7,908 nucleotides of DNA from Myxococcales bacterium (GTDB taxonomy: Bacteria > Myxococcota > Myxococcia > Myxococcales > Anaeromyxobacteraceae). Numbering within the stretch: the first letter of the stretch is position 1; each line of letters begins with the position of its first letter. The position numbers and the translations under genes were made by a program. Positions 1 to 6,872 of the stretch are shown here, in pieces. The stretch lies in assembly GCA_021779335.1 (NCBI GenBank), contig JAJYAW010000121.1, positions 1-7,908 on the forward strand, in the 5' to 3' direction. The notes under the pieces are model-generated. The model ran no database searches, had not been told where the DNA came from, and was given only the letters and a program-made list of their open reading frames with translations.

Positions 1-2768
1 AGACGCTGCGCCTTGGCATCCCTGGGGTCCGCCTGCGTGCAGGCCCGGGCCCTGGCCTCCGCCACGTCCGCGTCGGCCGGGGCGCGGGTCACCCAGGCCA
101 GCTCGACGCGGAGCTGGGCCAGGGTGCGGAGCACCAGCTGGCGGATGCCGCTGTCCTTCAGGGTGAGGATGAGCGCCTCGGCCTCGGCCAGCGCGGACTC
201 GTGGGGCCTGCCGGCCCCGCGGGCCGCCACGGCCGAGAGCCCGAGCACCCGGCCCAGCTGGCCGCGGAAGATGGCGTGGCGGGGGTTGGCGGCGACTGCC
301 TGACGCCCCCAGCCGATGGCCTCTTCGTACGGCACGCCGTCGTATTGACCGTGCGAGAGCGCCGCCAGGCCCCAGTCGTTGACCAGGTCGAGCGCCCGGG
401 TGGCGGCCCGCGCGCTCCCGGGCTGGAGCCGCCAGACCTGGCGGAGATCCTCCCAGGCCGCCTCGAAGTCCGGCCGTGGGTCCCGCCCCACCAGCAGGGC
501 GCCGTGGCCTCGGGCGACCAGGGCCCAGGACCTGAAGACCCGGCCGAGAACCGGCAGGCGGCCCTGGGCGACGACCCAGCTGGACGCCTCGATCGCCTCG
601 GCCAGGTCCCGGTCACCGGGCTGCCCCGCCTCCTGGGCCCGGCCGGCGCGCAGCAGGAGCGCGAGGGTGAGGGACAGGCGGGGCTCCGAGGCCTCCGGGT
701 CGAGGACCAGCGCCCGCCGGGCGGCGTCGATGGCCACCTCGAGGTGGGCCGAGACGTCCTCACCGGCGTTGTTGAGGAGGTTGGCGGCGTCCCCCGCCAC
801 GTTGGCCAGCCCGGCCCACCCGGCCGCGGACGACGGGGCGACCTCGGCCCCCCGCCGGGCCAGCTGGATCGCGTCGAGCAGCGCCTCGCGGAAGGGTCGC
901 CCCAGGTCATAGAGGACGGAGGCGCGATCGCGTGTGGCCCCGGCCGCGGCCTGCAGCGCCGCCGCGGAACCGGGGTCGAGCCGGCGCGCCTCGGCGAGGA
1001 GGCGCAGGCCCGCGTCGGCGTGGGCCAGCACCTCCTCGGGCGGCGAGTCCAGCCTGCGCCACAGCCCGTGGATCCCGGAGACCGTGAGCCGGAGCGCCAG
1101 GCCGCTGCGCGCCACCCGCAGCGCCTCGTCGGCCCGGGCCAGGGCGGCGACGGCCCGCGCCCGCGCCTGGGCCGGCTTGCCGCCCTCCGCGATCGACACC
1201 ACGAGCTGGCGCTCGGCGCCGAGCGCGAGCTCGGTCGCCTCCAGCCAGGTCGCGTCGTCCTCGGCCACCGCGCGGAGCGTCTCGACGGCGACCTCGGGCC
1301 GGTCCTCGAGGAGGGCCAGGCGCGCCGCGGCCAGCCGCCCCAGCGCGTCGCCCCGCCCGGTGAGCGTGGCCAGGCGGGCCAGCGCGGGGTCGCGCCACTG
1401 GAGCTCCGCCTGATCGAGGAGCTGCCGCCGCAGCTCGTCGTCCTCGACCGCGGCGATCCTGGCCTTCTCGCGCTGGAAGCGCTCCCCCTCCGCAGTGGCC
1501 AGCGCGTAGGCCAGCTCGGGACGCCGGTCGCCGAGCTCCCAGGCCCGTCGAAGCCAGTCGAGGGCCGCGGCCTGGTCGCCCAGGAGCTGCGCGGCCCGCC
1601 CCTTCAGGTAGGCGGCCGGCCCCTCGGCCCGCCCGCCGCGCCGCTCGTCCACCGTCGCCAGCGCCCGCCGGACCTCGGCGAGGGCCGGGCCGAGGTCGTG
1701 GGCCGGGAGGAGCTGGGCCATGGTCATCGACTGGTGGAGCGCCTGCGCCTCGGCCCCCAGCCGCGTCGCCTCCAGCGCCTCGAGCCCGGCGCCGTGCGAG
1801 GTCCAAGCCGCCACGCCGCCGCCCAGCAGCAGCGCCACCACCGCGGCCGCCAGCGCCCGGGCCGCCATCCGGTTGCGCCGGGCCCAGCGGAGCGCTCGCT
1901 CCAGGCGCGGCGCCGGGCGGGCCAGCACCGGCTCGCCGCGCTGGTAGCGTCCCAGGTCCTCGGCCAGCGCCTCGGCGGTGGGGTAGCGCTGGGCCGGCTC
2001 CTTCTCCATGGCCTTCGACACCAGCCGCCGCAGCTCCTCGGGCACCTCGGCCGGGAGCGGGGGCGGTGGCTCCTCCAGGATGCGCCGCAGCAGGCTGGAC
2101 GGGTCGTCCGCCTCGGCCGGACCCGGGTGCGAGGCGCCGCTCGAACCGAAGGGCGGTGCGCCGGCCAGCGCGGCGTAGAGCGTGGCACCCAGCGAGTAGA
2201 CGTCGGCCCGGAAGTCCACCGGGATTCCGAGCAGCTGCTCCGGCGCCATGAAGGCCAGGGTCCCGGGCGGCAGGCCGCTGCGGGTCAGGCCGCCCTCCTC
2301 GCCGCGCGCCAGGCCAAAGTCGGAGACGCGCGCCACCGGCGCGCTGGCCCCGTCCTCCACCAGCACGTTGCCCGGCTTCACGTCGCGGTGGACCAGCCCC
2401 TCGCGGTGGGCGGCGTGGACGCCGAGCGCCGCCTGGCGCACCAGGTCCACCCGGGTGGCCTGCGGCAGCGCCGCCGCGCGGTCGGCCAGGCTCCTCCCCT
2501 CGACGAGCTGCAGCACGATGCAGGCGCGGCCGCCCAGCGTGCCGACCTCGTGGACCCGCACCACGTGGGGGTCGTCCACCCGAGCCTGCAGCCGGGCCTC
2601 GAGGAGCAGCCGCTCCGCCTCGCGCTCGTCGGCGCCGCGGAGGAACTTGACCGCCACGGCCCGCTCCAGCGCCCGGTCCCAGGCGCGGTGCACCTCGCCC
2701 ATCCCGCCGGCGCCGAGCAGTCCCTTCAGCTCCAGGCGGCCGTCGAGGGCCGGGAGGGGCAGGTTCAC
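1..2768 (-). CDS. Transmembrane Hanks-type Ser/Thr protein kinase with TPR-like C-terminal region (C-terminus beyond window)
   Basis: A membrane-anchored kinase predicted to phosphorylate Ser/Thr on cytoplasmic targets in response to a signal read by its C-terminal half. The frame is open from GTG at 2768 to the window edge (922 codons; C-terminus missing). Residues about 12-275 are a complete kinase domain: glycine loop GLLGAGGMGEV (16-26), ATP-binding Lys41 in VAVKFL, helix-C Glu57, catalytic loop HRDVKPGNV (127-135), DFG (150-152), APE (175-177), DVYSLG, and a late Arg in AQRYPTAEAL. No catalytic residue is missing, so it should be active, of the RD type. A basic stretch (RWARRNR) precedes one hydrophobic segment (about 303-322), placing the remaining ~600 residues outside the cytoplasm. 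That part is Ala/Leu/Arg-rich helical repeat, with TPR-like units near 385-415 and LDP-type repeat ends near 599, 688, 781, 827 and 914. The start is fixed by GGAGG seven bases upstream, and it overlaps the MocR-type gene stop as GTGA. Kinase identity is very sure; signal and targets are unknown. Confidence 0.95.
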   Translation of the reverse strand, partial: MNLPLPALDGRLELKGLLGAGGMGEVHRAWDRALERAVAVKFLRGADEREAERLLLEARLQARVDDPHVVRVHEVGTLGGRACIVLQLVEGRSLADRAAALPQATRVDLVRQAALGVHAAHREGLVHRDVKPGNVLVEDGASAPVARVSDFGLARGEEGGLTRSGLPPGTLAFMAPEQLLGIPVDFRADVYSLGATLYAALAGAPPFGSSGASHPGPAEADDPSSLLRRILEEPPPPLPAEVPEELRRLVSKAMEKEPAQRYPTAEALAEDLGRYQRGEPVLARPAPRLERALRWARRNRMAARALAAAVVALLLGGGVAAWTSHGAGLEALEATRLGAEAQALHQSMTMAQLLPAHDLGPALAEVRRALATVDERRGGRAEGPAAYLKGRAAQLLGDQAAALDWLRRAWELGDRRPELAYALATAEGERFQREKARIAAVEDDELRRQLLDQAELQWRDPALARLATLTGRGDALGRLAAARLALLEDRPEVAVETLRAVAEDDATWLEATELALGAERQLVVSIAEGGKPAQARARAVAALARADEALRVARSGLALRLTVSGIHGLWRRLDSPPEEVLAHADAGLRLLAEARRLDPGSAAALQAAAGATRDRASVLYDLGRPFREALLDAIQLARRGAEVAPSSAAGWAGLANVAGDAANLLNNAGEDVSAHLEVAIDAARRALVLDPEASEPRLSLTLALLLRAGRAQEAGQPGDRDLAEAIEASSWVVAQGRLPVLGRVFRSWALVARGHGALLVGRDPRPDFEAAWEDLRQVWRLQPGSARAATRALDLVNDWGLAALSHGQYDGVPYEEAIGWGRQAVAANPRHAIFRGQLGRVLGLSAVAARGAGRPHESALAEAEALILTLKDSGIRQLVLRTLAQLRVELAWVTRAPADADVAEARARACTQADPRDAKAQR

Positions 2769-4219
2769 GCCGCGGCCTCCAGGGCGACGCGCAGGCGGCG
2801 CGCCACCTCCTCCAGGTCCGGCTCGGCGTAGTTGGCGAACCCGATCCGGAACCCGGGCACGGCGCTCCCGTCGAAGGAGAACTGGCGGCCGGGCTGGACC
2901 GCCACCCCGCCTTCCAGCGCCCGCGCCGCCCAGGCGTCCACGTCCACGCCCGGGGCCGCCTCCACCCAGAGCGCCAGGCCGCCCTCCGGCGTGGCCACCG
3001 AGGCCGCCTGGCCGAGCTCGCGCCGGAGCGCCGCCACCAGCGCGTCGCGGCGGCGCCGGTAGACCCGGTGCATCAGGTTGAGGTGGCGCTCGATCTCGCC
3101 GTCCTCCAGCATCTCCGCCATGGCGCGCTCCAACACCGGGTCGCCCTGCTGATCCAGCACCGCGCGCGCCTCCCGCAGCCGGGCCACCAGCGGCGCCGGC
3201 CCGTGCACGTACCCGAGCCGCATGCCGGCCGCGAAGATCTTGGAGAGGGCCCCGACGTGGATGACCACGCCGGCCACGTCGCCGGCCGCCAGCGGCGCCG
3301 CCGGCCGCCCCTCGAACTGGAACTCGGCGTCGAGGTCGGCCTCCAGCACCGCCACCCGGTGGGCGCGCGCCAGCTCGAGGAGCCGGGCGCGCCGCGGCGC
3401 CGAGAGCGGCGCCAGGGTCGGGTAGTGGCGGCGCGGGGCCAGCAAGACGGCGCGGATGGGGCGGGCGGCGAGCAGGCGGGCCAGCGCCTCCACGTCGAGC
3501 CCCTCGCGATCGACCGGCAGCGCCAGGCAGCTGGCCCCGGCGCCGGCCAGGGCCTCCCAGGCGCCGCGCGCCCCGAGCGCCTCGACCGCGACCGCGTCGC
3601 CCGGACGGATCAGCGCCCGGGCCGTGAGGAACCAGGCCATCTGGACCGAGCGGGCCACCAGCACCCGGTCGGCCGAGGCGGCCATGCCGCGGGTGGCGGA
3701 GAGGAGGCGGGCCAGCGCCTCGCGGAGCGCCGGGTGGCCCTGCGGGTCCTCCACCGTGAGCGCCGCCTGCGGGCGGCTGGTGAGGGCCCGCCGGTAGGCC
3801 CGGGCCAGCTCGGCCCCGGGGATGAGGCGAGGATCCGGGATGCCGCTCGCCACGCGGAGGAGGTTGCCGGGGGAGGGCGGGCTGAGCTGCGGGGCCGCGC
3901 CGGCCAGATCGAAGCCGATGGCCTCGGCGGCCGGGGCCGGCGCGGCGCCGGCGGCCGCCCGGTCCGGCGGGGCCGGGGCCACCGAGCTCCCCACCCCGGG
4001 GGTCGAGAGCACCCAGCCCTCGGCCTGGAGCTCGCTGAAGGCCGCCATCACCGTGTTGCGAGAGACGCCGAGCTGCTCGGCCAGCTTCCGGTAGCCGGGG
4101 AGGGGATCGCCCGGCTTGAAGCGGCCGCGCCGGATCTCGCCGGCCACCGCCCGCGCGATCTGGAGGTAGACCGGCGCGTCGCCGGCGGGCTCGAGGAAGA
4201 TGGTGACGGGCTGGCTCAA
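2765..4219 (-). CDS. MocR/PdxR-type transcriptional regulator (GntR winged helix + aminotransferase-like domain)
   Basis: 484 residues, the usual size for a MocR regulator. Residues about 14-80 are a GntR winged helix-turn-helix, with PVYLQIARAVAGEI and the recognition segment KLAEQLGVSRNTV (45-57). A Pro/Ala-rich linker (about 81-105) leads to a fold-type I aminotransferase domain. There, DPQGHPALREAL, HYPT (265-268), ALSK with the likely PLP Lys327, RLGY, and a C-terminal FRIGFAN Arg are recognisable. The pocket is divergent: the usual EDDYD is EADLD (293-297), GTFSK is GALSK, HQ(F/Y)PTG is RHYPTL, and the EDPGY loop is EALGA. PLP binding or effector choice may therefore differ from well-known members, and aminotransferase activity should not be assumed. 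The start is TTG: an in-frame TAG lies at 4255-4253, no ATG or GTG lies between, and later starts would cut into the DNA-binding domain. No good Shine-Dalgarno is seen. It is the first gene of a pair with the kinase and divergent from the surface genes, which are natural candidate targets. Family is certain; the regulon is unknown. Confidence 0.93.
   Translation of the reverse strand: MSQPVTIFLEPAGDAPVYLQIARAVAGEIRRGRFKPGDPLPGYRKLAEQLGVSRNTVMAAFSELQAEGWVLSTPGVGSSVAPAPPDRAAAGAAPAPAAEAIGFDLAGAAPQLSPPSPGNLLRVASGIPDPRLIPGAELARAYRRALTSRPQAALTVEDPQGHPALREALARLLSATRGMAASADRVLVARSVQMAWFLTARALIRPGDAVAVEALGARGAWEALAGAGASCLALPVDREGLDVEALARLLAARPIRAVLLAPRRHYPTLAPLSAPRRARLLELARAHRVAVLEADLDAEFQFEGRPAAPLAAGDVAGVVIHVGALSKIFAAGMRLGYVHGPAPLVARLREARAVLDQQGDPVLERAMAEMLEDGEIERHLNLMHRVYRRRRDALVAALRRELGQAASVATPEGGLALWVEAAPGVDVDAWAARALEGGVAVQPGRQFSFDGSAVPGFRIGFANYAEPDLEEVARRLRVALEAAA
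2776..2780 (-). promoter_or_regulatory. Ribosome binding site of the kinase gene
   Basis: The minus strand reads GGAGG, then seven bases, then the GTG start of the kinase. The site lies inside the last codons of the upstream MocR-type gene, whose TGA overlaps the GTG. This decides the kinase start and implies translational coupling. Confidence 0.8.
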
Positions 4220-4227
4220 GGGGGGGG
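4220..4227. repeat. Homopolymer run of eight G (C on the coding strand of the regulator)
   Basis: Eight consecutive G on the plus strand directly abut the TTG start codon of the MocR-type gene, occupying the place where a Shine-Dalgarno spacer would be. It is the most prominent single-base tract noticed outside coding sequence in the window. Length change would alter the leader, not the reading frame. Confidence 0.75.
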
Positions 4228-4335
4228 CTGGCGCGCGTCCAGCCGGTCGACTCTAGCCGACGCCTCGGCGATCCGGCAGCCGCATCGCGCCAGCTCGCCC
4301 CGAGCGCCCCGGCGGAGCTGTCCCGCGTTCGTGGG

Positions 4336-4363
4336 GGTGGCCCACCGCCGATCTGGGAATCGG
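4336..4363. repeat. Two adjacent short inverted repeats, possible operator
   Basis: The first is GGTGG-C-CCACC (4336-4346). The second is CCGAT-CTGGGA-ATCGG (4348-4363). Both have perfect 5-base arms and sit back to back, about 70 bases upstream of the chosen start of the barrel gene. The arms are short and such repeats arise by chance in GC-rich DNA, so a regulator-binding role is only a suggestion. Neither is followed by a T run, so they are not terminators. Confidence 0.35.
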
Positions 4364-4421
4364 ACCTGTGCGCGCCGGACCGCGGCGTGGAGAGTCGCGA
4401 GCGCAAGGCTCCCCTCCGCCC

Positions 4422-4425
4422 AGGA
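4422..4425 (+). promoter_or_regulatory. Probable ribosome binding site of the barrel-protein gene
   Basis: AGGA lies five bases before the GTG at 4431. It favours this start over the upstream in-frame GTG at 4368, which lacks a good purine-rich site and would put a 21-residue Arg/Pro-rich extension before the signal peptide. Confidence 0.5.
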
Positions 4426-4430
4426 CCGCC

Positions 4431-6872
4431 GTGATCCACGCTGGCTCCACGCCCCGTCCCGACCCGCTTCGAACGGCCGCCCGGCCTGCAGCGAGGCTGC
4501 TCGCCGCGGCCCTCGCGGTGGCCGCCGCCAGCCCCGCGCCGGCCCGCGCCGCGGAGCTCACCGCCGTCGACGCCGAGCTGCCGCTGCGCGCCCCGGCGCT
4601 GGGTCAGCCGCTCGCCGATGCGCGCCCCCGCTTCGAGATCGGGCTGCCGGCCTCCCGCGGCGAGGCGCTCGTCTACCTCGACGGCGTGGACGTGACGGCG
4701 AGCGCGCGGCGCCAGGGGGACCAGCTCACCCTCCAGCCGCCCCAGCCGCTCGCCCAGGGGACCCACGAGCTCACCCTGGTGGTGACCGATCCCGAGGGCG
4801 CCACCACCCGCGCCTGGAGGTTCGCGGTGGACCTGGCGGGCCGAGGCGGCCTCCAGGGCTTCGTGAACGGGGGGCTCTCCGCCTCGGCCCAGTCGAGCAT
4901 CGCCTCCGGCGGGGCCACCGACCGGGTGACGGGCTCCTCCACCCTGGCCCTGACGGCGGGCGCCAAGGCGGGCCGGTGGGAGGCCTCGCTCTCCGGACAC
5001 GGCGGCTGGTTCCCCGACGCACCTTCACCAACCGTGACAGCCGGTGGCTTCCTCTGGGCCCTCGAGCGCGACCAGGACTCGCTCACCCTGGGTGACGTCT
5101 CCGCCAGCGGCACCGGCTACGTGGCGCCCGGCCTCTCGCGGCGCGGCCTGCTCCTCTCGCTGCGGCACCTCGACTCGACGCTGCAGGCCTTCCAGCTGGC
5201 CAGCCGGCCGGTCCAGGGGAACGACCTGGGCCTCTCCTACTCCAGCTGGTCGGACCAGCTGCTGGGCGCCTCGCTGGTCTCCGGCCTGCCCGGCGGGATG
5301 CAGCTCCAGGCCAGCTACGTCCAGGGGCGCCAGTCGAGCGGCTCCTCCTTCGCCACCGCCTCCATCGACGGCCCGAGCGAGGGGCGGGCCGCCGGACTGG
5401 CGCTGTCCGGGACGCTGCTGGGCGCCAGCGTGGCGCTGGAGGGGGCCATCTCCGACCACGACGCCGACACCCGCGACGGGACCCCGGCGGTGAAGGACCG
5501 GGCCGGAGCGCTCCGGCTGGGCCGGGCCTTCGGGCCGATCAACCTCTCCGGCCAGTACGAGTGGGTCGGGCCCGGCTTCGAGTCGATCGGCAACCCCGGC
5601 GCCACGCGGGATCGGCGGCAGTTCGGCCTCTCGTCCTCCACCTCCCTCGGGCCGGTCAGCCTCTCGGCCTCGGGCGGGCGCGGCAACGACAACGTGGGCG
5701 GCGACCCGGCGCGGCCGGTGATCACCAACCTCTCGGGCGGCGCCTCGGTCGGCCTGGCGCTGGCAGGCTGGCCGTCCCTCAACGTCTCCTACGTGCGGGG
5801 CCTGATCGGCGCCGAGCGGGTGCCGGCGGGCGTCGAGCCGGTGGACCGGGTGAGCGACGCCGCCTCGGCCTCGCTGGCCTGGGCCCGCGGCGGGTATAGC
5901 GCCAGCCTGGCGGCCAACCAGTCCTGGCTGACGGATCGGCGGGCCGGCGGCGCCGGCAGCACCAGCACGGGCCTCTCGCTGGCGCTGTCCGCCCGCCCGG
6001 TCACCGCCCTGACCATCTCGCCGACCGGCTCGCGCAGCGTGACCGAATCGGCCGGCGTGACCCGCACCACCGACCTGGCGACCCTCTCGCTGGCGGCCAC
6101 GCTCTGGCCCAAGGTGCTCACGCTGGCGGGGCAGGGCTCCTGGGCCAAGGTGGCCGCGAGCGACGGCTCGGCCGGCTCGGAGCAGCTCGCCGGCGTGCTC
6201 CGGCTCGGCTGGGAGCTGCACCGGCTGCTGGGGCGGCTGGCCGACCACGGGACCGCGGTGCTGGGGGCGAGCGGCCGCTGGTCGCGCGTCCAGCAGACCG
6301 GCCCGGCCCCCTCCAGCTCCTCGACCTGGGGCGCGTTCGTGACGCTCGACCTCTACGCGCCCATCCAGCTGGGCCACGCCGGCGGCGGTGGTAGGGGGAG
6401 CGACGGGGGTCGCGTGGGTGCCGCCTCCACCGCCGCCGCCGCCGTGGCCGCCGAGGCGCTCGCCGGCAGCCCGCCTCACCGGATCATCGGGACCACCAGG
6501 GCCGGCCCGCTCACCTTCAGGAGGGTGGAGCTCACCTTCCGCGACGGCCGGGGCGAGGCCCTCACGGCGCGCGGTGGCGTGCTCCGGGCGCGGGCACGGG
6601 TCAGCTACGCCGGCACCGGCGCGCTCCAGGCCCGCTGGCTGGTGGACGGCCGCCCGGTCGAGGACGTGTCGCTGGCCCTCCTCGACGGCGACGAGCTGGT
6701 GGTCGAGACCGCCAGCGACGCCACCCTGGCCACCTTCGAGCCCGGGCGCCACTTGGTCTCGCTGGAGCTCCTCCTCCCCGCGCCGCCGCCCGGCTTCCAG
6801 GCGCCGGAGCTCACCTACGTGGTGACGGCCGACCAGGCCGCGCCCGCCCCTGCCCCCGGAGGGCGTCCATGA
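4431..6872 (+). CDS. Exported outer-membrane beta-barrel protein with N-terminal Ig-like and C-terminal shared domain
   Basis: 813 residues from GTG 4431. Residues 1-40 are a signal peptide: Arg-rich start, LLAAALAVAAA core, cleavage likely ARA|AE (40/41). Residues about 44-136 look like a bacterial Ig-like domain (YLDGVDVTA, QGTHELTLVVTDPEG). Residues about 139-650 are rich in Gly/Ser and alternating hydrophobic strands, beginning GFVNGGLSASAQ and ending WGAFVTLDLYAPIQLG. They include LTLGDVSASG...RRGLLLSL and GPGFESIGNPGATRDR, patterns I associate with large delta-proteobacterial outer-membrane barrels, so a barrel is inferred. A Gly- then Ala-rich linker (about 651-682) containing four GCC codons leads to a C-terminal domain (about 694-799) homologous to the start of the next protein. 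The stop overlaps the next start as ATGA. The first gene of an apparent operon, divergent from the regulator/kinase pair. The role is unknown: pore, transporter or surface scaffold. The gene is sure; the barrel is likely; the exact start is less sure (alternative GTG 4368). Confidence 0.82.
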   Translation: MIHAGSTPRPDPLRTAARPAARLLAAALAVAAASPAPARAAELTAVDAELPLRAPALGQPLADARPRFEIGLPASRGEALVYLDGVDVTASARRQGDQLTLQPPQPLAQGTHELTLVVTDPEGATTRAWRFAVDLAGRGGLQGFVNGGLSASAQSSIASGGATDRVTGSSTLALTAGAKAGRWEASLSGHGGWFPDAPSPTVTAGGFLWALERDQDSLTLGDVSASGTGYVAPGLSRRGLLLSLRHLDSTLQAFQLASRPVQGNDLGLSYSSWSDQLLGASLVSGLPGGMQLQASYVQGRQSSGSSFATASIDGPSEGRAAGLALSGTLLGASVALEGAISDHDADTRDGTPAVKDRAGALRLGRAFGPINLSGQYEWVGPGFESIGNPGATRDRRQFGLSSSTSLGPVSLSASGGRGNDNVGGDPARPVITNLSGGASVGLALAGWPSLNVSYVRGLIGAERVPAGVEPVDRVSDAASASLAWARGGYSASLAANQSWLTDRRAGGAGSTSTGLSLALSARPVTALTISPTGSRSVTESAGVTRTTDLATLSLAATLWPKVLTLAGQGSWAKVAASDGSAGSEQLAGVLRLGWELHRLLGRLADHGTAVLGASGRWSRVQQTGPAPSSSSTWGAFVTLDLYAPIQLGHAGGGGRGSDGGRVGAASTAAAAVAAEALAGSPPHRIIGTTRAGPLTFRRVELTFRDGRGEALTARGGVLRARARVSYAGTGALQARWLVDGRPVEDVSLALLDGDELVVETASDATLATFEPGRHLVSLELLLPAPPPGFQAPELTYVVTADQAAPAPAPGGRP
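6510..6827 (+). repeat. Shared domain, copy 1 (C-terminus of barrel protein)
   Basis: Encodes about 106 residues that align with the N-terminal domain of the next gene. Common positions include RRV.L.F.DGR, GG.L..RA, Y.GTG.L..R, VDGRP, TFEPG.H.V.L.L and YVV. About 46 of 106 positions are identical by hand alignment. The DNA has diverged, but a 16-base block (6732-6747, encoding TFEPG) is identical to 7226-7241. The predicted fold is all-beta. Confidence 0.8.
6858..6863 (+). promoter_or_regulatory. Ribosome binding site of the downstream exported-protein gene
   Basis: GGAGGG lies five bases before the ATG at 6869, inside the last codons of the barrel gene. It supports the start and coupled translation through the ATGA overlap. 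Confidence 0.8.

Larger units (their letters stand above)
4220..4430. other. Divergent intergenic region between regulator/kinase and surface-protein genes
   Basis: About 211 bases that should carry the promoters of both divergent gene pairs. No clear sigma-70 -35/-10 pair is visible in this GC-rich stretch. It contains a run of eight G next to the TTG start of the regulator, a CTAG with a nearby GTCGAC, and two short inverted repeats at 4336-4363. The right end up to 4368 could be coding if the barrel gene starts at the upstream GTG, but the Arg/Pro-rich translation there does not look like protein. Confidence 0.6.

Noticed and set aside
158..2188. Three shorter minus-strand frames (158-910, 907-1806, 1724-2188) that could be taken as separate genes.
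   Set aside because: They are out of frame with the kinase, which is continuously open through all of them, and their products are Arg/Pro/Ala-rich without motifs.
201..2831. A plus-strand open frame of 876 codons antisense to the kinase gene.
   Set aside because: Its translation is Gly/Arg/Pro/Gln-rich with no domain, while the opposite strand encodes a kinase with all catalytic motifs. It is a GC-bias shadow.
4350..4390. A possible alternative-sigma-factor promoter (GGAAT-like -35, or a -24/-12 type) before the barrel gene.
   Set aside because: The second element does not match at the expected spacing for either class; too weak to annotate.
4368..4430. Upstream GTG (4368) as the start of the barrel gene.
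   Set aside because: It adds 21 Arg/Pro-rich residues before a normal signal peptide and has no good ribosome site; GTG 4431 has AGGA at five bases. Not fully excluded.
3068..5095. A plus-strand open frame of 675 codons crossing the regulator gene, the intergenic region and the start of the barrel gene.
   Set aside because: It is antisense to the clear MocR-type gene and out of frame with the barrel gene; the composition is that of a shadow frame.
6429..6446. GCC trinucleotide run as a possible variable microsatellite.
   Set aside because: Only four pure GCC units within an Ala-rich linker, which is common in DNA of this composition.
5025..6752. A minus-strand open frame of 575 codons antisense to the barrel gene.
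   Set aside because: Low-complexity Gly/Arg/Ala product without domains; the plus strand has a signal peptide, beta pattern and a homologous C-terminal domain.
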